A DNA stretch of 19,969 nt from Fidelibacterota bacterium (GTDB taxonomy: Bacteria; Fidelibacterota; UBA2242): positions 1-19,969 of the forward strand of contig QNCV01000015.1 in assembly GCA_003645845.1 (NCBI GenBank). The letters run 5' to 3'. The notes under the pieces were generated by a model. That model made no database searches. It saw only the letters and a program-made list of their open reading frames with translations, and was not told the origin of the DNA. Both the position numbers and the translations under genes were made by a program. The stretch's first letter is position 1. Every line of letters starts with the position of its first letter. This document shows positions 14,096-19,969 of the stretch, one piece after another.

Positions 14096-14791
14096 ATGTT
14101 TATTCCACTCAAAGATTCCACTTTCCGATTGAGTCCGCCCTATGTGACCATTTCCATCATCCTGATCAACATTTCTGTTTTTATTTATCAAACGACCCTG
14201 CCCGGGGAAGCACTGCACGCCTGGATATACTCAACCGGGGTTATATCAAGTCAGCTGTTCAAACATGGCGTCAGCGGTTTTATTCTCCCTTTCTTCAGTT
14301 CCCTGTTTATTCACGGTGGTTTTTTACATGTTGCCGGCAATATGCTCTATCTCTGGATATTCGGAGATAATATAGAAAGCACCCTGGGGCACTGTAAATT
14401 CATTCTCTTCTATTTTGCCGCAGGGATAGTGGCAACCATTTGTCAATTAATCTTCCAGGGATATTCCGACATTCCCATCATCGGCGCCAGCGGGGCAATT
14501 TCGGGTATTTTGGGAGCATACATGATTCGCTATCCCCGTGCCCGCATTCAGGTGTTCTTCTGGCTGATTATCATTATCCGGAGAGTCTGGATTCCGGCGG
14601 CTTATGTACTTGGATTTTGGTTTTTGATACAGTTAAGCAATGGCCTTGGAGCACTGACAATTCAACAGCAGGCCGGCGGAGTTGCATGGTTTGCTCATAT
14701 TGGTGGATTTTTAGCCGGGATTGCATTATTATTTATCCTGGAACCTTATGAAAGGAAGCGCGTATGGAAACAATTAAACCGGAGATATTAA
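14096..14791 (+). CDS. Rhomboid family intramembrane serine protease
   Basis: The protein has 231 residues with six hydrophobic segments and the rhomboid core. HGGFLHVAGNMLYLWIFG (73-90) carries H78 and N82, the oxyanion-side residues. GASGAISG (130-137) carries the nucleophile S132, and WFAHIGGFLAG (198-208) carries the catalytic H201 and the following helix-packing glycines. Rhomboids cleave substrate helices within the membrane. The type resembles bacterial six-helix rhomboids without a cytosolic extra domain. It starts 7 bp after the M23 gene and overlaps cytidine deaminase by 28 bp, so it is part of the same transcript. Its substrates are unknown; the exported neighbour is a natural but untested candidate only if it were membrane anchored, which it does not appear to be. 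Confidence 0.93.
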   Translation: MFIPLKDSTFRLSPPYVTISIILINISVFIYQTTLPGEALHAWIYSTGVISSQLFKHGVSGFILPFFSSLFIHGGFLHVAGNMLYLWIFGDNIESTLGHCKFILFYFAAGIVATICQLIFQGYSDIPIIGASGAISGILGAYMIRYPRARIQVFFWLIIIIRRVWIPAAYVLGFWFLIQLSNGLGALTIQQQAGGVAWFAHIGGFLAGIALLFILEPYERKRVWKQLNRRY

Positions 14792-15174
14792 AAGAACATG
14801 CCCGAAAAGCATCGACTTTTTCACACTCACCCTTTTCAAATTATCCGGTGGGAGCCGCATTGTTGACCGAAGAGGGCTCCATTTTTCGGGGTTGTAATAT
14901 CGAATCCAGCTCCTACGGGCTGTCAGTCTGTGCCGAACGCAACGCCATTGCGGCGGCCGTTGTCAACGGACATAAAAAGTTCAAGGCCCTGGCCATTTAT
15001 TCAAATAATGGGGCTACGCCCTGTGGGGCCTGCCGGCAGGTAATCTGGGATATCTGCGGTGATATCCCAATTTACATTTTTACCAAGGATGGTGAATTCG
15101 AGCAGTATCGTTCAAAGGATTTACTTCCTTTTCCTTTCGATGACAGTAAACTCATAAAAGAAAGTGACCAATGA
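14764..15174 (+). CDS. cdd: Cytidine deaminase
   Basis: The protein has 136 residues, the size of the small tetrameric class. It converts cytidine and deoxycytidine to uridine and deoxyuridine. Zinc-site motifs are complete: SVCAERN (54-60) with ligand C56 and the catalytic proton shuttle E58, and PCGACRQ (86-92) with C87 and C90. FSNYPVGAAL (24-33) and NIESSSYG (45-52) are the nucleoside-binding parts. The ATG at 14764 lies inside the end of the rhomboid gene, with AAGGAAG placed 7 bases upstream. The stop shares ATGA with udk (15171-15174), so translation is probably coupled. It heads the nucleoside salvage block. Confidence 0.96.
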   Translation: METIKPEILKEHARKASTFSHSPFSNYPVGAALLTEEGSIFRGCNIESSSYGLSVCAERNAIAAAVVNGHKKFKALAIYSNNGATPCGACRQVIWDICGDIPIYIFTKDGEFEQYRSKDLLPFPFDDSKLIKESDQ

Positions 15175-15800
15175 AACAATCCATACTAATTGGGATTGCC
15201 GGGGGAACCGGTTCGGGAAAGACATCTATGGCCAAGAATATTGTACGTGATTTCAACCCGCAACAGGTGGTTATCATTGAACAGGACTCCTATTATTACG
15301 ATTTAAAGGATATCCCGATGGACACCCGTAACCATCACAACTTTGACCATCCAGAGGCATACGACTTCGATTTGATGAAGCGACAGATTCGCGACTTAAT
15401 TAGCGGAAAAACGGTCAATATTCCAGTCTATGATTACAAAACCCACACCCGTAGTTCCGAAGTTCACCGTGTAACAGGACACAAAATTATAGTCCTTGAA
15501 GGTATTATGGTTTTGTTTGATCCCGAGCTACGGGACATGATGGATATTAAGATATATATTCAGACTGCACCTGACATTCGGTTTATCCGTCGCCTCACCC
15601 GTGACATAAAATATCGCGGTCGCACAACAGAATCGGTTATCCGCCAGTATCTCGAAACGGTTCGGCCGATGCACGATCAGTTCATCGAACCGACCAAACA
15701 ATATGCCGACATTATCATTCCGGAAGGCGGCCATAATACCGTAGCTGTTGATCTGTTCAAGACAAAGGTCACATCACTATTAAATCATCTTACAAAATAG
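15171..15800 (+). CDS. udk: Uridine kinase
   Basis: The protein has 209 residues, the normal size. It phosphorylates uridine and cytidine with ATP or GTP to give UMP and CMP in the cytosol. Motifs: P-loop GGTGSGKTS (11-19), EQDSYYYD (37-44) with the catalytic aspartate region, NFDHPEAYDFDL (57-68), and IPVYDYKTHTR (83-93) for base recognition. VLEGIMVLFDPELRDMMDIK is the uridine kinase core. The start overlaps the cdd stop by 4 bases and has a weak AAAGAAAG ribosome site. Together with Cdd it routes cytidine through uridine into UMP. Confidence 0.96.
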   Translation: MKQSILIGIAGGTGSGKTSMAKNIVRDFNPQQVVIIEQDSYYYDLKDIPMDTRNHHNFDHPEAYDFDLMKRQIRDLISGKTVNIPVYDYKTHTRSSEVHRVTGHKIIVLEGIMVLFDPELRDMMDIKIYIQTAPDIRFIRRLTRDIKYRGRTTESVIRQYLETVRPMHDQFIEPTKQYADIIIPEGGHNTVAVDLFKTKVTSLLNHLTK

Positions 15801-15849
15801 CATTTTGTCACATAAACCCAATCATCTAACAAAGAAAGCAGAAAACCAA

Positions 15850-16458
15850 ATGCACAGTCAATCCACGCGAAGTTACCCAATGGGAATCGAAGAGGTCGTT
15901 GCCATTACCGGAAAACCTTCCGGCTGGATCGAAGTGATCTGCGGCAGCATGTTTTCGGGCAAAACGGAAGAACTGATCCGCCGGCTCAGACGGGCCCAAA
16001 TCGCCAAACAAAAGGTTGCCATTTTCAAGCCGATGATCGACGTCCGCTACAGCGAAGACCATATCGTCTCTCATAACAATCAAAAAATTCCATCTATTGC
16101 TGTCAATAATGCCGCTGACATACTAAAACATGTCAAAGATGCTCAGGTACTCGGCATTGACGAAGCACAGTTTTTTGACAATGATCTTGTACTCGTTTGC
16201 AGGAAACTGGCGGAATCGGGTCGCCGTGTTATAGTCGCAGGACTCGATAAGGATTATCGCGGGTTTCCCTTTGAGCCTATCCCCCAGCTGCTGTGCGAGG
16301 CAGAATACATTACCAAGACCCTCGCAATCTGCATGAAATGCGGCAATCCGGCCAGCTATACCCAGCGTCTCACAAAATCCAGTGAGCGTGTTCTGCTGGG
16401 AGCAACCGATTCCTATGAAGCCCGTTGCCGTAACTGTTTTGAACCGCCCGAAGAATAA
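15850..16458 (+). CDS. tdk: Thymidine kinase (type II, zinc-containing)
   Basis: From ATG 15850 the protein has 202 residues. It phosphorylates thymidine and deoxyuridine. Motifs: P-loop CGSMFSGKTEE (31-41), DEAQFF (104-109) with E105 as catalytic base, AGLDKDYRG (130-138), and four zinc cysteines C161, C164, C193 and C196. The wording GWIEVICGSMFSGKTEELIRRLRRA closely follows Bacteroidota enzymes from memory. The start is uncertain. A TTG at 15805 lies just after udk. ATG 15850 has only a purine-rich stretch upstream. ATG 15880 would place 14 residues before GWIEV, exactly as in the Bacteroidota proteins I recall, with GAAG 7 bases upstream. All three share the frame and stop. Confidence 0.93.
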   Translation: MHSQSTRSYPMGIEEVVAITGKPSGWIEVICGSMFSGKTEELIRRLRRAQIAKQKVAIFKPMIDVRYSEDHIVSHNNQKIPSIAVNNAADILKHVKDAQVLGIDEAQFFDNDLVLVCRKLAESGRRVIVAGLDKDYRGFPFEPIPQLLCEAEYITKTLAICMKCGNPASYTQRLTKSSERVLLGATDSYEARCRNCFEPPEE

Positions 16459-16487
16459 AACCATCTATTGATTTAAAGGATTATCCT

Positions 16488-18128
16488 ATGAGATTTATTG
16501 GAATTCTTGGAATTATCACACTTCTCGGTATCGCCTTTCTGATGTCAAATAACCGGAAAAAAATTAACCTGAGAACCGTAATCTGGGGGCTGATGTTACA
16601 GCTCTTGTTTGCAACCATCATTCTGGGTGCACCTGCGTTATCATATTTTGCCATGTTTATTTTCATCGTAATGATTATTCTTTTTATTTTTAATCGGGAA
16701 ATCAATTCCGGCGTATTTGCAAAGAGTCAGTATGCAACAGTCGGGATAATTATCTTCCTCGTTTTAATCGCCGTTGGTCTGTTTTACCTGCTAAACAATG
16801 TCAAAATATTGTCCCTTTTGTGGTGGCTGATTCTTTTGGCCCTTCTGATAAAAGCCGTCCTGAAAATTCCCAAATATCAAAAACATCTTGTGGCCGGTTT
16901 GCTGTCATCAGGATATATTCTACTGGTGACCAACAGCTTTACCGGCGCCCGGATATTTCAGCTGCTGAGCCAAAAAGTCAAAGCCTTTTTAGCGCTCGCC
17001 GACTACGGTTCGGAATTTATATTCGGTAATCTGGCCGTATCGAAGTATTTCTTCCCGGACTCCGATTTCTGGCCCGGCTTCGGTTACCAGTTCGGTTTCA
17101 AGGTCCTGCCGGTCATCATTTTCTTCGGCGCATTCATGTCAATTATGTATCATCTCGGTATCATGCAACTGATTGTGAAATGGATGGCGCGTTTTATGCA
17201 ATGGACAATGGGCACCAGCGGCAGTGAAACACTTTCCTGTTCAGCGAATATTTTTGTGGGACAGACCGAAGCACCGTTATTGATCCGTCCCTTTTTGGAT
17301 GAAATGACAATGTCAGAGCTTCTTACAATCATGGTGGGCGGCTTTGCAACGATCGCCGGCGGGGTGCTGGCCGGTTATATTGCCATGGGGGTTAGCGCAA
17401 CGCACCTGATTGCCGCCAGTGTTATGTCTGCCCCGGCCGCTCTTGTGGTTGCAAAAATCATCTTTCCTGAAACTAAACTTTCAAAAACATTTGGGGACGT
17501 TGATCTTCCCAAAGATATCGTTAAAACAAGCAATCTACTCGACGCGGCAAGCACGGGCGTCACCGACGGATTAAAACTCGCCGTCAATGTCGGCGCCATG
17601 CTGATCGGATTCATCGCCCTGATTGCACTCATCGACAGTCTATTGTCTATCGCAGACAGAATTATTGACGGCAAACTGTTACATGGAACTTATTACAGTT
17701 ACACAAATGCCAGCTCGCTGACGCCGGTCAGGGGTGAATATGCCGGTATTTTCCCGGGCAGTCTGAAGACCTTCTTTGGTAATGTTTTTAGTCCACTGGC
17801 CTGGTTAATGGGTGTTTCCTGGAAATATGCCGGAGAGGTGGGCAATCTGCTGGGTATAAAAATTGCCCTGAATGAATTCGTCGCCTACAGCTCGCTGGCA
17901 GAATTAATCCATAAGGGTGTTCTGGACGAGAAAGCTGTTGTTATTTCCACATACGCACTGTGTGGATTTGCCAACTTTTCATCCATTGGGATCCAAATCG
18001 GCGGCATCAGCGCTCTCGCACCTAAGCGACGCTCTGACCTTTCAAAAATTGCACTGAAGGCAATGTTCGGCGGCGCATTGGCCAGCTGGCTGACGGCGTC
18101 GATTGCCGGAATAATTTTAAATACATAA
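16488..18128 (+). CDS. nupC: Concentrative nucleoside transporter (CNT/NupC family) with extra N-terminal membrane block
   Basis: The protein has 546 residues against about 400-430 for typical bacterial CNTs. It imports nucleosides with sodium or protons. Family motifs: FVGQTEAPLLIRPF (256-269), the form seen in Vibrio and animal CNTs (E. coli NupC has GQSEN), and the second half-site NEFVAYSSL, FANFSSIGIQIGG near the C terminus. The first two helices and RKKINLR (23-29) align with the usual N terminus, and the next shared segment begins around FTGARIFQLL (151-160). The stretch between, about 50-150, adds roughly 100 residues with about four hydrophobic segments. AAAGGATT lies 7 bases upstream of the ATG. 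It follows cdd-udk-tdk and so supplies their substrates. No frameshift is evident; the extra block reads cleanly. Confidence 0.92.
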   Translation: MRFIGILGIITLLGIAFLMSNNRKKINLRTVIWGLMLQLLFATIILGAPALSYFAMFIFIVMIILFIFNREINSGVFAKSQYATVGIIIFLVLIAVGLFYLLNNVKILSLLWWLILLALLIKAVLKIPKYQKHLVAGLLSSGYILLVTNSFTGARIFQLLSQKVKAFLALADYGSEFIFGNLAVSKYFFPDSDFWPGFGYQFGFKVLPVIIFFGAFMSIMYHLGIMQLIVKWMARFMQWTMGTSGSETLSCSANIFVGQTEAPLLIRPFLDEMTMSELLTIMVGGFATIAGGVLAGYIAMGVSATHLIAASVMSAPAALVVAKIIFPETKLSKTFGDVDLPKDIVKTSNLLDAASTGVTDGLKLAVNVGAMLIGFIALIALIDSLLSIADRIIDGKLLHGTYYSYTNASSLTPVRGEYAGIFPGSLKTFFGNVFSPLAWLMGVSWKYAGEVGNLLGIKIALNEFVAYSSLAELIHKGVLDEKAVVISTYALCGFANFSSIGIQIGGISALAPKRRSDLSKIALKAMFGGALASWLTASIAGIILNT

Positions 18129-18142
18129 AAGGAATTTGACTT

Positions 18143-18787
18143 ATGAAACTAATACTTCTCGGTCCTCCCGGTGTTGGCAAGGGCACTCAGGCCCAATTAC
18201 TCAGCGAGGAATATGGCATTCCGCAAATATCAACCGGCGATATCCTTCGGGCAGCCATTCGTTCCGGAACCGGGCTTGGTAAAAGAGCCAACGAATATAT
18301 GTCCAAAGGCGAATTGGTGCCTGACGATATTATGTTGGGATTAATTCGGGAAAAATTGTTCGGTGAAGAACCTCTTGACGGCTTTATTCTGGACGGTTTT
18401 CCCCGAACTCTGATGCAGGCTAAGGCGCTGAACAAAATGTTTGCCGAATATGATCAAACGCCGGATGCCGTTCTTTCCCTTGAAGCAGAAGAAGAGCTAA
18501 TCATGAAGCGTCTTTCTTCACGCCGAATATGCCGGAATTGCGGGGCCGTATACAATTTAATTACAAAACCGCCAAAAACAGAAGACCTCTGTGATATCTG
18601 CAACGGACCTCTCTATCAGCGTGATGACGATAAAATCGAAACTATTAAGAATCGCCTCGAGGTTTATAAAAAGCAAACTGAACCGCTGATAGATTTCTAC
18701 CAATCAACGGGCCTTTTGATTTCCGTTCAATCATCCGGTAGTCCGCAGGAGGTTCACAGAATCATAACAACAAAACTGGAGGGATAA
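18143..18787 (+). CDS. adk: Adenylate kinase, zinc-type LID
   Basis: The protein has 214 residues, the long form. It interconverts AMP and ATP with 2 ADP. Motifs: P-loop GPPGVGKGT (7-15), AMP-site STGDILRAAI (30-39), DGFPRT (84-89), and a LID with four zinc cysteines C130, C133, C150 and C153 (ICRNCG and CDICNG). The catalytic-arginine segment QRDDDKIETIKNRL lies at about 159-172. The zinc LID is usual in Gram-positive and many other non-proteobacterial lineages. AAGGAA lies 8 bases before the ATG, 14 bp after nupC. It follows the salvage genes, a sensible but not universal neighbour. Confidence 0.97.
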   Translation: MKLILLGPPGVGKGTQAQLLSEEYGIPQISTGDILRAAIRSGTGLGKRANEYMSKGELVPDDIMLGLIREKLFGEEPLDGFILDGFPRTLMQAKALNKMFAEYDQTPDAVLSLEAEEELIMKRLSSRRICRNCGAVYNLITKPPKTEDLCDICNGPLYQRDDDKIETIKNRLEVYKKQTEPLIDFYQSTGLLISVQSSGSPQEVHRIITTKLEG

Positions 18788-18792
18788 TAACC

Positions 18793-19380
18793 GTGGTTAC
18801 AATCGGTATTACAGGCGGTCTCGGCTCGGGTAAAAGTACCGCCTGTCAACGCCTGAAAGAAAAAGGCGCTATTGTTTTTGATGCGGACAACGTCGCCAAA
18901 GAACTATTAAAAAGAACCGACATTCAGGAACAATTAATCGATGAATTTGGTGCGGACATCATACATAACGGCAACATCGACACGGCAAAACTGGCAAAGG
19001 TCGCATTCAGCAGCGAAAAAAACCAGACTGTTTTAAACAATATAATTCACCCTCTTGTTATCGATCAATTCGAACAATTAAGGGATGAGGTTTCGGATAA
19101 AGAGGAACTGCTTGTCATGGATGCGCCTCTCATCTTCGAGTCCGGTATCGACGTTCACCTCGATCACACGATATTAATATATTCAAAAATGAAATTAAGA
19201 ATTGCCCGCGCCCTGCGTCGCGGAAACCTCTCAAGGGAACAAATTCTCCAACGAATGGCGCTTCAGATGCCCGAAGAGGAAAAACGGGAACTGGCCTCCT
19301 TCGTTATCGAAAACAACGGTTCAATAGAGCAACTCTATGCGTCTGTTGATAAGCTTTACAGCGAATTGATTGGTGATTGA
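18793..19380 (+). CDS. coaE: Dephospho-CoA kinase
   Basis: The protein has 195 residues, normal length. It adds the 3'-phosphate in the last step of coenzyme A synthesis. Motifs: P-loop GGLGSGKST (8-16), FDADNVAKEL (29-38) with the catalytic aspartate, NNIIHPLV (81-88), VMDAPLIFESG (108-118) and RRGNLSREQILQRMALQMP in the LID region. It starts with GTG at 18793. The choice is firm because a strong GGAGGG box (18778-18783), lying inside the end of adk, sits 9 bases upstream and the P-loop follows at the usual distance. The 5-bp gap suggests coupling to adk. It is the last gene of the long run; no clear terminator follows. Confidence 0.96.
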   Translation: MVTIGITGGLGSGKSTACQRLKEKGAIVFDADNVAKELLKRTDIQEQLIDEFGADIIHNGNIDTAKLAKVAFSSEKNQTVLNNIIHPLVIDQFEQLRDEVSDKEELLVMDAPLIFESGIDVHLDHTILIYSKMKLRIARALRRGNLSREQILQRMALQMPEEEKRELASFVIENNGSIEQLYASVDKLYSELIGD

Positions 19381-19431
19381 GGGTTCCTTTCGGGGTTGAA
19401 CGAGTAAAAATCGCCTCTCAAAAACAGTTAA

Positions 19432-19465
19432 TTGACTGGATTTATCTCCGGTTTTTGTAAATTTC
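19432..19465 (+). promoter_or_regulatory. Weak candidate promoter for the last gene
   Basis: TTGACT (19432-19437) is a good -35 box in the 90-bp gap after coaE. A good -10 is missing at the right distance; TAAATTTC (19458-19465) resembles the Bacteroidota TAnnTTTG element but ends only 5 bases before the ATG, which would make the message nearly leaderless. Confidence 0.25.
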
Positions 19466-19470
19466 ATGCT

Positions 19471-19969
19471 ATGAAAATATCGTTCCGGCAAAACATCCGT
19501 TTTTATCCGCTTATAATGTTGTTACTTTTGCGTTCCGCTTTCTCGATTCAGATTTCAGACCTGCGGATTGAGAATGAAAAAGATTTACGCCAGTGTACCG
19601 AATATGCGCCCATTTTCTGTTGGCAAGCCCTTAACACCACAGAAAATACAAATGTCCTTATGCAACTTTTTTTATCAAACAATCGGTCGGATTCATTAAT
19701 CTGGTCAAGCGATACTTTGCCTTATTTTGGTAATCGGTTCAGATTTCGAAGCCTGGGAACGCTTTCCGCCGGTAATACCTATCGATTCAAGCTACAAATT
19801 TTTCAAGACGATTTGTCCGCCACGGCTTCCAAATCTCTGACTTTTAGAATGAATTCCACACCTGGTCCACCCCGGATAGATGACAATAAAATATCCGTTT
19901 TTACCGACAGAAATTTACAGATTCCCGTCACACCCTCTCATGATTCTGAAATGCCCGATCAGGAATTGA
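19471..19969 (+). CDS. Secreted protein with fibronectin-III-like N-terminal domain, cut by right edge
   Basis: The frame is open for 166 codons from the ATG at 19471 to the window end. Residues 1-26 form a signal peptide (basic start, then LIMLLLLRSAFS). Residues about 28-128 show the spacing of an FN3-like beta sandwich: ISDLRIEN, PIFCWQAL, a segment ending LIWSSDTLPYFG, then LSAGNTYRFKLQIFQD and KSLTFRMNS, and a PGPP linker. This pattern of W-x, 'LWSS' and 'L-x-G-x-TY' is seen in extracellular bacterial proteins that carry enzyme or adhesion domains later on. The function cannot be stated because most of the protein is missing. No ribosome-binding site is evident. It is probably a separate unit from coaE. 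Confidence 0.72.
   Translation, partial: MKISFRQNIRFYPLIMLLLLRSAFSIQISDLRIENEKDLRQCTEYAPIFCWQALNTTENTNVLMQLFLSNNRSDSLIWSSDTLPYFGNRFRFRSLGTLSAGNTYRFKLQIFQDDLSATASKSLTFRMNSTPGPPRIDDNKISVFTDRNLQIPVTPSHDSEMPDQEL

Noticed and set aside
19381..19431. Terminator after coaE
   Set aside because: GTTC and GAAC could pair weakly, but the stem is only four bases and no T run follows.
1..19969. Mobile element, CRISPR, toxin-antitoxin or defence island
   Set aside because: No transposase, integrase, repeat-spacer array, attachment repeat at the tRNAs or typical defence domains could be seen.

Overview
The window reads as a chromosomal, mostly housekeeping stretch from a bacterium that I place, tentatively, in or near the FCB assemblage (Bacteroidota, Calditrichota, Marinimicrobia and relatives). 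Three things point that way: a thymidine kinase whose N-terminal layout and wording match Bacteroidota enzymes, a small PAP2-like membrane protein of a type I know mainly from Bacteroidota-like genomes, and a tRNA promoter containing TACATTTG, which fits the Bacteroidota -7 element TAnnTTTG. Many starts also lack a Shine-Dalgarno sequence. None of this fixes the phylum. I see no phage, transposase, CRISPR array, rRNA or toxin gene.

Layout. (1) Positions 1-1673, minus strand: the 5' part of an unknown membrane protein that runs off the left edge, preceded by a divergent YchF/OLA1-type P-loop NTPase. (2) 1778-4521, plus strand: a tight three-gene unit of CDP-alcohol phosphatidyltransferase, extended SDR and PAP2/IPC-synthase-like membrane enzyme, which looks like a polar lipid head-group pathway. 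(3) 4469-6975, minus strand: two translationally coupled CNNM/CorC-type transporters; the downstream one overlaps the PAP2 gene tail to tail by 53 bp. (4) 6976-7515: a gene-free regulatory stretch, then tRNA-His and tRNA-Glu, ended by a strong intrinsic terminator. (5) 7541-19380, plus strand: a long run of thirteen closely spaced genes with no clear internal terminator. It holds a PAP2-like protein, GlgC, an unknown 269-residue protein, Pcm, a GGDEF cyclase, an exported M23 peptidase and a rhomboid protease. It continues with cytidine deaminase, uridine kinase, thymidine kinase and a CNT nucleoside transporter, and ends with adenylate kinase and dephospho-CoA kinase. (6) 19471-19969: the start of a secreted protein with a fibronectin-III-like domain, cut by the right edge.

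How the genes work together. The clearest functional module is 14764-18128: NupC imports nucleosides, Cdd converts cytidine to uridine, Udk phosphorylates uridine and cytidine, and Tdk phosphorylates thymidine and deoxyuridine. Adk follows directly and handles adenylate balance. The best unexplained items are the lipid trio, the YchF-like protein that lost its G3 aspartate, the extra membrane block inside NupC, a dyad that covers the -10 box ahead of the PAP2-like/glgC pair, and the unrecognised gene at 9479. I did not find a convincing new multi-gene defence or mobile system.
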